A stretch of 64,000 bases of DNA from Syntrophotaleaceae bacterium. GTDB taxonomy: Bacteria; Desulfobacterota; Desulfuromonadia; Desulfuromonadales; Syntrophotaleaceae. The DNA lies in the NCBI GenBank assembly GCA_041390365.1, contig JAWKQB010000003.1, forward strand, positions 1,054,001 through 1,118,000, written 5' to 3'. Shown one piece after another: positions 55,683-64,000 of this stretch (its first letter is position 1; each line of letters begins with the position of its first letter). The notes below the pieces were generated by a model. The model made no database searches and was not told the DNA's origin. It was given only the letters and a program-made list of their open reading frames with translations. Made by a program: the position numbers and the translations under genes.

Positions 55683-55904
55683 TCACTGCAAAGAGTTCAC
55701 CACCTGTATCCTGCGTCCCTCGAATTCGACCACCTGACCGGGGCGGACCTTGCAGCGTTTGCGCAGTTCCACCTGGCCATCGACGTTGACGGATCCCTCG
55801 GCGATCATCAATTTGGCGACCCCGCCGCTGGGGCACATCCCGGTCAGTTTCAGCAGATCGTTCAATTCGACGAATTCGCGACCTTCCAGATCAAATTCTT
55901 CCAT
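55683..55904 (-). CDS. S4-domain RNA-binding protein (YbcJ-like)
   Basis: A 73-aa protein made of one S4 domain, with FVELNDLLKLTGMCPSGGVAKLMIAEGSVNVDG, as in YbcJ. Such proteins bind structured RNA, probably tRNA or rRNA. GAGGAG lies upstream of the ATG. A hairpin with a T run is found in the 5' leader, 22 bp before the start codon. Confidence 0.88.
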   Translation of the reverse strand: MEEFDLEGREFVELNDLLKLTGMCPSGGVAKLMIAEGSVNVDGQVELRKRCKVRPGQVVEFEGRRIQVVNSLQ

Positions 55905-55924
55905 GGCGACTCCTCGTGGCCAAA

Positions 55925-55954
55925 CAAAAAACCACAGGGACCAAGCCCTGTGGT
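55925..55954 (-). terminator. Terminator-like hairpin in the S4 gene leader
   Basis: On the minus strand, 9-bp perfect stem ACCACAGGG/CCCTGTGGT followed by TTTTTT. It stands between the predicted start of transcription and the S4 gene, so it could attenuate or protect the mRNA. Confidence 0.6.
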
Positions 55955-55966
55955 AACATTTGCTCC

Positions 55967-55996
55967 CTTATATCATTTAAAGCTTGTCGGCGGCAA
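55967..55996 (-). promoter_or_regulatory. Candidate promoter of the S4-srkA genes
   Basis: Minus-strand TTGCCG (55991-55996), 18-nt spacer, TATAAG (55967-55972). Predicted start near 55960, only a few bases before the leader hairpin. Confidence 0.5.
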
Positions 55997-56046
55997 CCTG
56001 TTTTGGTTTTAATGCCGCTATCCTCGAACAACAGAAATGGGTTACG

Positions 56047-56496
56047 ATGAAAATATGGGTCGACGCGGATGCATGCCCTGCCGTAATCAAGGACATTCTG
56101 TTCCGGGCGGCAGAGCGAACCGGGATCTCCCTGACCCTGGTCGCCAATCACTTCATGCGCATTCCGCCTTCGCGGCATATCGATTTTCTGCACGTCCCTT
56201 CAGGTTTTGATGTCGCAGACAACGAAATCGTCAAAAGACTCGACCCCGGCGATCTGGTCATCACGGCCGATATCCCTCTGGCCGCGGAGGTGGTAGACAA
56301 GGGCGGCTACGTCCTCGATCCCCGGGGTGAGTCCTATAACCTGGACAATATCAAAGAGCGCCTGGTGATGCGTGATCTTATGGACACGCTTCGATCCAGC
56401 GGGATCGAAACCGGTGGCCCGGCGGCCATGAGCCAAGCCGATCGGAAAAAATTCGCCAACGGGCTGGACCAGTTTCTGGCGAGACATGTTAAATAG
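56047..56496 (+). CDS. YaiI/YqxD family (UPF0178) protein
   Basis: A 149-aa protein with the UPF0178 pattern: KIWVDADACPAVIKDIL at the start, VPSGFDVADNEIV, GDLVITADIPLAAEVVDKG and VLDPRGESYNLDNIKERL. The acidic residues fit a PIN/NYN-like nuclease fold, but activity is unproven. ATG 56047 lies within GATGAAAATATGG. It precedes murB closely. Confidence 0.92.
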   Translation: MKIWVDADACPAVIKDILFRAAERTGISLTLVANHFMRIPPSRHIDFLHVPSGFDVADNEIVKRLDPGDLVITADIPLAAEVVDKGGYVLDPRGESYNLDNIKERLVMRDLMDTLRSSGIETGGPAAMSQADRKKFANGLDQFLARHVK

Positions 56497-56545
56497 CAAC
56501 ATGTACGACAAGGACGGACCCGCCAGGAAAACCGGGCGGAGAGAG

Positions 56546-57604
56546 GTGAAATCAGCAGTGCTGATCGAAAAACAGGTCAATCTCGAAACCCTGAATACCT
56601 TCGGCCTCCCGGCCCGGGCTGCTTTTCTGGTCAGAGTGACTGACGAGGACGATGTGCGGGCCATTATTGCCGACCGCATGATCGGCTCCCTGCCACGTTT
56701 CATCCTGGGGGGCGGCAGCAATGTCGTGTTCACCGGGGACCTGCAGGCTCTGGTGCTCAAGGTGGAAGTCCCCGGTCTGGACCTGCTGGAAACCCGGCCG
56801 GATGCTTGGATCGTGCAGGCCGGAGCCGGCGAATCCTGGCACGGTCTGGTGGAATGGACCCTGGCCCGGGACCTGCCCGGCCTGGAGAATCTGGCTCTCA
56901 TTCCCGGCACGGTGGGAGCCGCGCCGGTGCAGAATATCGGCGCCTACGGCCTGGAACTGGCAGATAGGTTCGAATCGCTGGATATCGTGGAACTGGCGAC
57001 CGGCCGGACCCGCACCCTGTTTCGCGAGGACTGTCGGTTCGGCTACCGGGACAGCATCTTCAAACGGGATCTGGCAGGCACCTGTCTCATCACCCGGGTA
57101 CGCCTGCGCCTGCCCCGGCCCTGGCAACCGGTTCTTGACTACCCCGATCTTGCCCGGCTGGCTGCGGAATCGGTCGCCCCTCTTACACCGATTGGGATAT
57201 TCGATCGCATCTGTTCGGTGCGCCGATCCAAACTGCCCGACCCGGCAGAGATCGGCAGTGCCGGCAGCTTCTTCAAGAACCCGGTGATTTCCGCTGCTCA
57301 GTTCCGCGCCCTGGCCGAACGGGAACCCGGCATTGTTCACTTTTCCCTCCCGGATGGTGACTACAAGCTGGCCGCTGGCTGGCTGATCGAAGCCTGCGGC
57401 TGGAAGGGGAGAAACATGGGCGGGGCAGGAGTTCATGACCGGCAGGCTCTGGTTCTGGTCAACCGCGGACAGGCCAGGGGCCGGGAGGTGATGGCCCTGG
57501 CCGCCGCCATTCAGGAGAGTGTCTTCAATCGCTTCGGGGTTCTGCTGGAACCTGAACCGATCGTCCTTGGAGGAACCGATGACCTCCTTTCCCCCAGCCG
57601 TTGA
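56546..57604 (+). CDS. murB: UDP-N-acetylenolpyruvoylglucosamine reductase MurB
   Basis: MurB reduces enolpyruvyl-UDP-GlcNAc to UDP-MurNAc with NADPH and FAD. The 352-aa protein is the type I (E. coli) form, with NTFGLPARAAFL, FAD-binding GGGSNVVF, IPGTVGAAPVQNIGAYG, YRDSIFK and the catalytic serine in GSAGSFFKNPVI. The start is uncertain: GTG at 56546 or 56558, or ATG at 56486 or 56501; none has an ideal ribosome site, and AGAGAGG (56540-56546) favours the GTGs. Its last 26 bp overlap the next gene. Confidence 0.93.
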   Translation: MKSAVLIEKQVNLETLNTFGLPARAAFLVRVTDEDDVRAIIADRMIGSLPRFILGGGSNVVFTGDLQALVLKVEVPGLDLLETRPDAWIVQAGAGESWHGLVEWTLARDLPGLENLALIPGTVGAAPVQNIGAYGLELADRFESLDIVELATGRTRTLFREDCRFGYRDSIFKRDLAGTCLITRVRLRLPRPWQPVLDYPDLARLAAESVAPLTPIGIFDRICSVRRSKLPDPAEIGSAGSFFKNPVISAAQFRALAEREPGIVHFSLPDGDYKLAAGWLIEACGWKGRNMGGAGVHDRQALVLVNRGQARGREVMALAAAIQESVFNRFGVLLEPEPIVLGGTDDLLSPSR

Positions 57605-57890
57605 GTTTCGTTTCTATGAAGAGCTCAACGATCACCTGCCGCCTGATCGGCGAAAACGCGCCTTTGCCATAGAACTTTCTGGTATGCCTGAAGTCGGCGA
57701 ACTGATCGCCGCCCTCGGTGTGCCGCTCGAAGAAGTGGATCTGCTGCTGATCGACGGTCTCTCTCAGGAGTTCGAATACTGCTTGAAGGGCGGCGAGCGG
57801 GTCGCGGTCTATCCCGTCTTCGAACGATTCGACATCTCGCCCATGGTCCGCCTGCCGGGTCGCCCTCTCGACCCGCGTTTTCGCCGGTGA
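57579..57890 (+). CDS. MoaD/ThiS-like ubiquitin-fold protein
   Basis: A 103-aa protein with the beta-grasp pattern of the Mut7-C ubiquitin/MoaD-ThiS group: VEFRFYEELNDHLPPDRR, GMPEVGELIAALGVPLEEVDLLLIDG and YCLKGGERVAVYPVFE. Unlike sulfur-carrier MoaD and ThiS it does not end in Gly-Gly, so it is probably not a classical sulfur carrier. GGAGG precedes ATG 57579. It overlaps murB by 26 bp and is likely co-translated. Confidence 0.78.
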   Translation: MTSFPPAVEFRFYEELNDHLPPDRRKRAFAIELSGMPEVGELIAALGVPLEEVDLLLIDGLSQEFEYCLKGGERVAVYPVFERFDISPMVRLPGRPLDPRFRR

Positions 57891-58225
57891 CAAGAATTGC
57901 AAATTCTCGAATGATTTCAGCTCATTCATCTCCCCCGGAAGACTTATCCCGAGGTTTGGGAAGAAAGCATAAACTCCTGATTTAAAAAGATTTTTTCCAT
58001 TTTTCCGACTGCTTTTCAATCCTGTACGGGAAAACACCGCACCCAATGACTCTTCCCGTCACCGGCTCTCGGCGGTCTTGGCCGGGACAGGCTCTGCAAA
58101 CCTCTTTTAGTCACAAAATTCTCACGATTTATCGAAAGGTTAACTCGGTTTTGCCAATTGGTTTTAATTGCTGGAACACTTCCTGCTATTAGCCGGGCAC
58201 AGGCAATTGTTGCATTCAGTAACAG

Positions 58226-58330
58226 TTATCTCCGAAAAGGCAAAACCAGAGAGATCTGGTGACGCAAAGCCACGGGTCCACTGACGCGAAAAACGAGCGA
58301 AAGCGGATAGCCGGGTTGCCGAAGAGGTGA
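58226..58330 (+). promoter_or_regulatory. c-di-GMP-I riboswitch (GEMM) before the giant surface protein gene
   Basis: Conserved GEMM-I blocks appear in order: AAGGCAAAACCAGA, GAGATCTGGTGACGCAAAGCC, CGGGTCC and GCGGATAGCCGGGTTGCCGA. P1 may pair ATCTC with GAGGT. Aligned with Vc2, the ligand-contact base 20 is G, as in c-di-GMP binders, not A as in cGAMP-type variants. CGGGTTGCC (58312-58320) can also pair with GGCAACCCG (58345-58353), a possible switching helix. Confidence 0.93.
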
Positions 58331-58367
58331 GCAAATTCATCCTGGCAACCCGTGTCATTTCACCAGG

Positions 58368-58407
58368 AGCGCTCATCTTCGGCCGAAGATGAGCGCTTTT
58401 TTATTTT
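58368..58407 (+). terminator. Terminator of the c-di-GMP riboswitch
   Basis: A 15-bp stem AGCGCTCATCTTCGG/CCGAAGATGAGCGCT (58368-58397) with a TTTTTTATTTT tail, 40 nt after the aptamer and about 60 nt before the coding start. Confidence 0.9.
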
Positions 58408-58465
58408 CGGACCTCTTGTCCGATTGTTGGCCCGACATGATGTCGGAGGGAACCCGATACCACCT

Positions 58466-61400
58466 ATGCCGCCCCGAAAAGCAAGACCGAAACTCTGGTT
58501 GGTTTTAAGCAAGGCTATTCTGATCGTTCTGCCTGCTCTTTGGCTTGCGCAAACAGCATCGGCCGCTCCCTGCGACCTGAAGAACAATCCCCCGCCCCTT
58601 ATCCGACACGACCTGGCCAACAGCTATTGCGAGTTGTGCGGCTACGGCTATGTGACGATCATCGTTTCCAATCCCTATGAGGGGGTGGACATGATCGGCA
58701 TGACGGTGGTGGAGAATCTGCAAAGCTCCGGTCTGACATACGATCCGACAGCTCCCATGCCGGTTACCTACCGGGTCAACGGCGGTCCCCTTCAGGTCGG
58801 CTCGGCTCCAGCGGTCAGCGGAGCAAACGGGTCGATCCTGACCTGGTCCTCGGCCCAGATTCCGGCCCTCGGGCGCCTGGACTTCACCCACCCCAGCAAT
58901 AGTGTCGGCATCATAGCCATTACCTTCGCCGTAACCCGTTCTTCCAGCCTGTCGGAGGAAGGGCTGATCAGTGCTACGCGCCTGATCGAGGCGCGCCTGG
59001 CCTACAGTACCGATCCGGCATGTTTCTCTGGGACGAACACGATATCGACCGGACTGGATCTCCTGCCGCTGAACGAACCGAATCCTGTAGTCAGCAAGCG
59101 GGGGCGGAACGTCGACGCCAGCCAGAGTTCGAGCCAGTATTCCCAGACCGTCTACGGCAACATCAATGACGACGTGATCTGGCGCGTCCGGGTGAACAAC
59201 ACCGGCACCGCCGACCTGCAGGACCTGCGGTTCGACGATCTGATGGAGCCGGGGAACATGATTGTCAACTACGCCTGTCCCACTGAGGCAGCCGCCTCGG
59301 CCGTTGCTGCGAACAACGGCATCAATCCGGGGGGCACGGGTTGCGTCCCGGCCAGCAACTACATAGACAATTTCGACGTCGACAATCCCTTCGGCAACCC
59401 CGGCGGCGATGCTCCTGATCTGGTGGACGTGCTGCAGGGCCAGAGCGCCTACGTCTATCTGGTCGGCAAGATTCCGGAAAGCCCCAACAGTTCCTGTTCG
59501 GCCAACCGCACCAACACCGCTTCCGATTTCCAGTGGGGATGCGAGTCCGATCCCCCTGCCGGGGGCATCACCTCGACTTCGACGGGGGCCACCCCGGGTA
59601 TCGCCACGGCTACTCTCAGTACCCGATCGGTCAATTCCGGCAACAATCTGAACATCCAGACCGAGATCATCGGCACCAACACCTCCCAGCCCGCAGGCAG
59701 CAAGGGCACGGTGCGCATTACCATCCGCAACCTCACCGGCGGTTCCGTCAAGGGGATCTACCTCAGGGATATTCTGCCGGCCGAATACGTTGTCGACCCC
59801 ACTTTCACTCCGGCGGTCGCCGCCACCGGTGCCTACGGCGCCTATCTCGGCATGACTGACCGGATTGAATGGACCAACCCGGTAGCCGGGACTTTCCCGA
59901 ACCTGACGACCACCGATCCCGCCGTGGCCCTGTCCAACACCGCGCCCGAATTCCGGCTCTACAGCAGCACGACCCATCCGATCTACCCCGACCAGTTCGA
60001 TATGCTGCGCCATGGCGACCGGCTGGTCATTACCTTCCGCGTGGTTCTGATCCGGCCCCAGTCCTACGACAAAACGGCCGATCTTGACGTCCGCGTCGAA
60101 GCGCCGAACAGCGATCCGGCCAACACCGATCCGGCCAACGCCATCCAGGTCACCAACCAGCTGTACGTCGAGTTCGAGGATTTCTGCGAACCCGGGGTGA
60201 GGAAAACCCCGCCGACCAACCCGCTGGTGACCAACCATCAGACCAATCCCGAGGATCTGGACATCGACATCGCCGGCAGCGAACTGGTCTTCATCCTGAC
60301 CGGCGACCCCAATCAGCGGCTGCCCCTGACCGTCAACCTGACCAACCGCGGCGGACACCAGGCGGACGACTATTTCGCCTACGTCACTTTCGGCCAGACC
60401 ATGGACGTGGTCACCGTGCCGTCCGGCTGTGTCCCCACCACCTATCCTCTGTCCCATCAGGAATGGCTCGATCCCTCGGCAATTCCAACCGGTGCCACTG
60501 TTTATGAATGCAGCGGTTCGGCCATTGCACCCGGAGCGACCCGCGCCCTGAATTTCGAGGTGCTCAAGAGCACCGTGCCGGCGGATATCGAGGCGGACGA
60601 CCTGACTTTCCGCGCCGATGTCACGGGGGAGATCACCCTCAGCGACGGCACGCCGCTGTGGTTCCCGACGCCGCTCAATCCACCCCAGGCCGGCGCCCGG
60701 AGCGACGGCGGCATCGACAATGCCAACAACTACAGCCTCGACGCCATCCGCGCCCGGGTCATCGGCTTCAACCTGCTCAAGTCGCAGGTCGGCACCTGTT
60801 CGGAAAACAATCCGCCGCCGACCTCGCCTGACCGGCAGGTGCAGATCGGCGAGGAGTGCACCTATCACATCGATACCGGCGGCTGGTTCGGTTTCCAGAC
60901 CCCCGGCTTCGCCCTGATCGCGGTCCAGGACATCACCGTCTACGACCAGCTGCCCGACGGCCAGGGCTACATCTGGCACGATCCGAACTATACCGGTACG
61001 ACCAGCGCGATCCAGGCCATCGGCATCAACCCCGCCGGACTTGCCGCGCCGAATGAAGTCGCCGCACCGGACTGGATGAACTGGACCTTCAACTGGGGGG
61101 ACGCCCTGCAGATCACGGAAAGGGACCACTGGTTCCTGGTCGACATGGTCAGCCGGCTGCTGAACGACCCGGTCGACGTCAGTGCGGCCCCCAACCTGCA
61201 CGCCGCTCCCAGCGTCAACGTGCTCAATTCGACTTTCCGGGCGATCTTCGAAGACGAGGACGGCAACATCGAGCGCTATCTGCTGGGTCCCAGCACCGTG
61301 GGCTACCCCCGTCTGGAAGTGCGCCGCATCGAGCTGACCGTCACCGAGCCGGAAATTACCGTGGTCAAGGAGGTCTGCAACGAATCCCTGTACGGGACCG

Positions 61401-64000
61401 GGCCCTCCTGCACCAACTTCGTGCCCCTGGCCGATGACGGCGATGCGTACAACTCTTATATCTATCGCCTCACGGTGAGCAACGAGGCGGCCAGCGACGG
61501 CGTGCCCCGGGCCCCGGCCTACGATGTCACCGTCACCGACCTCCTCGACGCCAGCGACCTGGCCTACGTGCTGCCCTTTGCCGGCGACGGCCTGGACAAT
61601 GACGGCGACGGGGCTGTCGACGGCGCGGATGCCGGCGGCGAGGGGACCATCGGCGACAACACCGTCCGCAACGGCACCCCGGCGGAACTGACCTTCTCCT
61701 ACACCAACAGCAGCCCCCTGCTGCGCATCGATCCCGGCGCTTCCGTCCAGCTTTACTATCGTGTGGATATCGACGACGACGCGGCGCCGCTGCAGACCTT
61801 TACCAACTCGGCGGAGGCGACCTACGACAGCCTCGAGGGACCGACGGGCAGTCAGACGGTGGTTCCGCGCCCCAACAGCGATATCGCCGGCGCGCGGGCC
61901 TATGCCAGCGAGCCCGATACGGCCGCGGTGCGCATCATTCCCGTGGAAACTCAGCCTAAGCGGATCGCCGCCCTGTCCAACACACCTCTGCTCTCCGGCC
62001 CCGGCACCCAGGAGGTATCGATCGGTGAGGAGATCGAATTCCGCTTCAACACCCTGCTGCCGGTGGCCCTGCTGCGCAATTTCGTCATTCGGGACGAACT
62101 GCCCGCCGGGATGAGCTGCAGTGAAGCTCCGGCGGTCAACCTGGACGCGGCGCCCTACTCGGCGGCCAACTTCGTGCCCGGCGGCACCATCACCCCGACC
62201 TGCAGCGGCAACCTGGTGGAATGGAATTTCGGCGACCAGCGGGTGACCACCGGCACGGCCGGCATCGGCAACCGCTACGATTTCGAGATCGGCTTCATCG
62301 CCCGGGTGGACAATACCGCCGGCACCAATAACGGTGATGTGCTGTCCAACGGCCATCCCGCCACCGCGGCCACCGCCACCTACATCGACGAAGGGGGCAA
62401 CACCGTTTCCCAGAATTTTGGTCAGGTCGACGTGCTGGTGCAGGAACCTCTCATAGAGCTGACCAAGGCCTTCGCCGTGGCCACTGCCGATGCCGGCGAC
62501 ATCCTGACGGTGACGGTGACCGCCACCAACTCCGGAGATGCCACCGCTTACAACCTGCGGGTGCTGGACGATCTGGTCGGCCGCAATCTGACCTATCTCG
62601 GCAATGTCAGCGGCACCGATCCCCCAGGTACTGTCGATACCACGACCCTGGGCGCCAACCGGCCGATCTTCAGCTGGAATCCGCCCAACGGCATCGCTCC
62701 CGGTGCCACCGTCAGCTTTACCTTCGAGGTCCGCGTCGATACCGCGGCCCAACCTCTCGAAATCCTCGACAACACCATTCAAGCCGACTGGACTTCCCTG
62801 CCCGGCCGGACCACAGCCCTCAACAGCAGCGGCCAGATCGGTGCCAACGGCAGCGCCACCGGCATGCGCATCGGCGCCCTGCCCAACGCCGGCGACGCCG
62901 TAAACGATTATGAAGCCGAGGCCGGGAACCAGGTAACGGTTCCCGCCGCCACCACCGCCAAGACCGATCTCGATCCGGCCCTGGTTCCCACCATCGGCGT
63001 GCACAAGAACTTTCAGCTCGAAATTCGCCTGCCGGAAGGGACGACCCAAAACGTCGTCGCCACCGACAGTCTCGATGCCGCCGGGGTGAGCTATCTGCTG
63101 GCCAACAATGCCGGGTTCGATATCACCTACACCTTCCAGGGCATCGCCTCCATCAACGGTCAGGCGCCGGGGGAAGCGGCCTTCACCGCCTTCCCGGCCG
63201 ACGGTACCAGCGGCAGCGCCGTCTGGAATATCGGTACGGTAGTGACCCAGACCGAGAACGATCCGAGCGAAACCGCCATCGCCCCGCGGATCCTGATCAA
63301 CTATTACGCGCGGATCAACAACGACCTGGACACCGACAGCGGCGATCCGCTGCGCAACTCCGTGGTGGTGAATTACAGCCATGGCGAAACCGGTGCGCCG
63401 GAGGCTCTGACGGCCGGTACCGCGGCGGTGACCGTGGTCGAACCGCTGCTGACGGTCACCAAGACGGTGCGCAACGTGACTCAGCCCGGCGCGGATGCGG
63501 TCGGCGGGGATATCCTCGAGTACAGGGTCACCGTCACCAACGGCGGCACCGCCACCGCGCAGGATGTCAACCTGGTCGATACCTTGTCGCCGGGCCAGGG
63601 TCTGTCCTCGGGATTCACCCCCACCGCCACCATCAACGCCTCGCCGGTAGCAGGTTTCACGGCCGCTCCGGCCGGTGCGCCCCATGGTCCCCTGGTCTGG
63701 GGTCGGGACAACGGCGACGGCAGCCTGGACCTCCCCGTCGGGCAGACCCTGATTCTGACCTACCGGGTGGTGGTGGAAGAGGCCGGCGGCGATCTCGACA
63801 ACAGCGTATGGGTCGACTGGACCTCGCTGAACGACACCAACCTTTTTGAACGGACCGGGGCGGGCTGCCCCTCCTGGACCGCGCCCAACGACTACTGTGC
63901 CGGACCGGCCACCACCACCATGCCGACGGTCGACAGCAACAGCATGTTCAAGGACGTCCTGTTCGATACCTATGACGTGGCACCCCTCAGCACCGACACC
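58466..64000 (+). CDS. Giant secreted DUF11-repeat surface protein (5' part)
   Basis: An open frame of at least 1845 codons runs from ATG 58466 to the window end with no stop. The start MPPRKARPKLWLVLSKAILI leads into a signal peptide (cleavage near ASAAP). The body consists of DUF11-like immunoglobulin-fold repeats, for example at 61360, 62450 and 63450, each with a T-K-x-V start, VTVTNxGxATAxDV and VxDxLxxG pattern; such proteins form cell-surface or fimbria-like structures. GGAGG lies 16 nt before the ATG and overlaps a CCGACATGATGTCGG palindrome, so translation may be limited. The c-di-GMP riboswitch links it to biofilm control. The C-terminal anchor is outside the window. Confidence 0.85.
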   Translation, partial: MPPRKARPKLWLVLSKAILIVLPALWLAQTASAAPCDLKNNPPPLIRHDLANSYCELCGYGYVTIIVSNPYEGVDMIGMTVVENLQSSGLTYDPTAPMPVTYRVNGGPLQVGSAPAVSGANGSILTWSSAQIPALGRLDFTHPSNSVGIIAITFAVTRSSSLSEEGLISATRLIEARLAYSTDPACFSGTNTISTGLDLLPLNEPNPVVSKRGRNVDASQSSSQYSQTVYGNINDDVIWRVRVNNTGTADLQDLRFDDLMEPGNMIVNYACPTEAAASAVAANNGINPGGTGCVPASNYIDNFDVDNPFGNPGGDAPDLVDVLQGQSAYVYLVGKIPESPNSSCSANRTNTASDFQWGCESDPPAGGITSTSTGATPGIATATLSTRSVNSGNNLNIQTEIIGTNTSQPAGSKGTVRITIRNLTGGSVKGIYLRDILPAEYVVDPTFTPAVAATGAYGAYLGMTDRIEWTNPVAGTFPNLTTTDPAVALSNTAPEFRLYSSTTHPIYPDQFDMLRHGDRLVITFRVVLIRPQSYDKTADLDVRVEAPNSDPANTDPANAIQVTNQLYVEFEDFCEPGVRKTPPTNPLVTNHQTNPEDLDIDIAGSELVFILTGDPNQRLPLTVNLTNRGGHQADDYFAYVTFGQTMDVVTVPSGCVPTTYPLSHQEWLDPSAIPTGATVYECSGSAIAPGATRALNFEVLKSTVPADIEADDLTFRADVTGEITLSDGTPLWFPTPLNPPQAGARSDGGIDNANNYSLDAIRARVIGFNLLKSQVGTCSENNPPPTSPDRQVQIGEECTYHIDTGGWFGFQTPGFALIAVQDITVYDQLPDGQGYIWHDPNYTGTTSAIQAIGINPAGLAAPNEVAAPDWMNWTFNWGDALQITERDHWFLVDMVSRLLNDPVDVSAAPNLHAAPSVNVLNSTFRAIFEDEDGNIERYLLGPSTVGYPRLEVRRIELTVTEPEITVVKEVCNESLYGTGPSCTNFVPLADDGDAYNSYIYRLTVSNEAASDGVPRAPAYDVTVTDLLDASDLAYVLPFAGDGLDNDGDGAVDGADAGGEGTIGDNTVRNGTPAELTFSYTNSSPLLRIDPGASVQLYYRVDIDDDAAPLQTFTNSAEATYDSLEGPTGSQTVVPRPNSDIAGARAYASEPDTAAVRIIPVETQPKRIAALSNTPLLSGPGTQEVSIGEEIEFRFNTLLPVALLRNFVIRDELPAGMSCSEAPAVNLDAAPYSAANFVPGGTITPTCSGNLVEWNFGDQRVTTGTAGIGNRYDFEIGFIARVDNTAGTNNGDVLSNGHPATAATATYIDEGGNTVSQNFGQVDVLVQEPLIELTKAFAVATADAGDILTVTVTATNSGDATAYNLRVLDDLVGRNLTYLGNVSGTDPPGTVDTTTLGANRPIFSWNPPNGIAPGATVSFTFEVRVDTAAQPLEILDNTIQADWTSLPGRTTALNSSGQIGANGSATGMRIGALPNAGDAVNDYEAEAGNQVTVPAATTAKTDLDPALVPTIGVHKNFQLEIRLPEGTTQNVVATDSLDAAGVSYLLANNAGFDITYTFQGIASINGQAPGEAAFTAFPADGTSGSAVWNIGTVVTQTENDPSETAIAPRILINYYARINNDLDTDSGDPLRNSVVVNYSHGETGAPEALTAGTAAVTVVEPLLTVTKTVRNVTQPGADAVGGDILEYRVTVTNGGTATAQDVNLVDTLSPGQGLSSGFTPTATINASPVAGFTAAPAGAPHGPLVWGRDNGDGSLDLPVGQTLILTYRVVVEEAGGDLDNSVWVDWTSLNDTNLFERTGAGCPSWTAPNDYCAGPATTTMPTVDSNSMFKDVLFDTYDVAPLSTDT

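Noticed and set aside
58505..63685. Minus-strand 1726-aa open frame as a giant glycine-rich protein
   Set aside because: It is antisense to a plus-strand gene with signal peptide, DUF11 repeats, riboswitch and terminator. Its composition follows from the complementary codons, and no start signal is present.

Overview
This 64 kb window looks like chromosomal DNA of a high-GC Desulfuromonadales bacterium (Desulfuromonas/Pelobacter/Geobacter-like delta-proteobacterium, now Desulfobacterota). That placement is inferred from gene order (rho-rpmE-thyX-prfA-prmC-murA-hisGDBHAF-hisIE, then yqeY-cvpA-mutS2-dnaG-rpoD-tRNA), from SAM-I and c-di-GMP riboswitches, and from the protein families. No insertion sequence, prophage, plasmid gene or CRISPR array was seen.

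Layout. 1-5.9 kb: smg and dprA (minus), a LysM envelope protein and CpoB (minus), a U32-family protein (plus) and a PPP-type phosphatase (minus). 6-13.6 kb: small secreted protein, DagK-like lipid kinase, NudC, metX (minus) behind a complete promoter/SAM-I riboswitch/terminator module, an Rrf2 regulator with candidate operators, gluQ, a DUF3187 protein and a DUF799-like lipoprotein. 13.6-14.4 kb: gene-free rho leader with two candidate promoters. 14.4-33.2 kb: a long plus-strand block of termination, release-factor, cell-wall, histidine, mismatch-repair, primase and sigma-70 genes, closed by a CAU-anticodon tRNA. Four spacers of the murA-his part carry short phased tandem repeats (period 9, 7, 10 and 7 bp). 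33.3-44.7 kb: Nif3-like protein, coiled-coil zinc-ribbon protein, RNase P RNA, YkgJ-type Cys-cluster protein, LOG-family protein, divergent MoaE, two paralogous cysteine-rich PAS histidine kinases (minus), an S1-domain protein, SlyD, DUF1653, purB and trmO. 44.9-49.9 kb: more accessory stretch with a YiiX-like lipoprotein, an NTF2-like protein, a DUF2569/DUF4019 fusion, a truncated leader ORF, ribB under an FMN riboswitch, a polyferredoxin, an acetyltransferase and a deletion remnant of the DUF2569/DUF4019 gene. 50-54.6 kb: four-gene glycosyltransferase operon ending in a glycosyltransferase-radical SAM/SPASM fusion. 54.6-57.9 kb: srkA, an S4 protein, yaiI, murB and a MoaD/ThiS-like protein. 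57.9-64 kb: a c-di-GMP-I riboswitch and terminator before an enormous DUF11-repeat surface protein that runs off the window.

Most of the window is housekeeping. The most novel parts are the glycosyltransferase-radical SAM fusion and its operon, the riboswitch-controlled giant surface protein, the HisIE protein whose cyclohydrolase half has lost key cysteines, the tandem cysteine-PAS kinases, and the phased repeat hairpins between the murA/his genes. All assignments come from reading the sequence; no database search was run.
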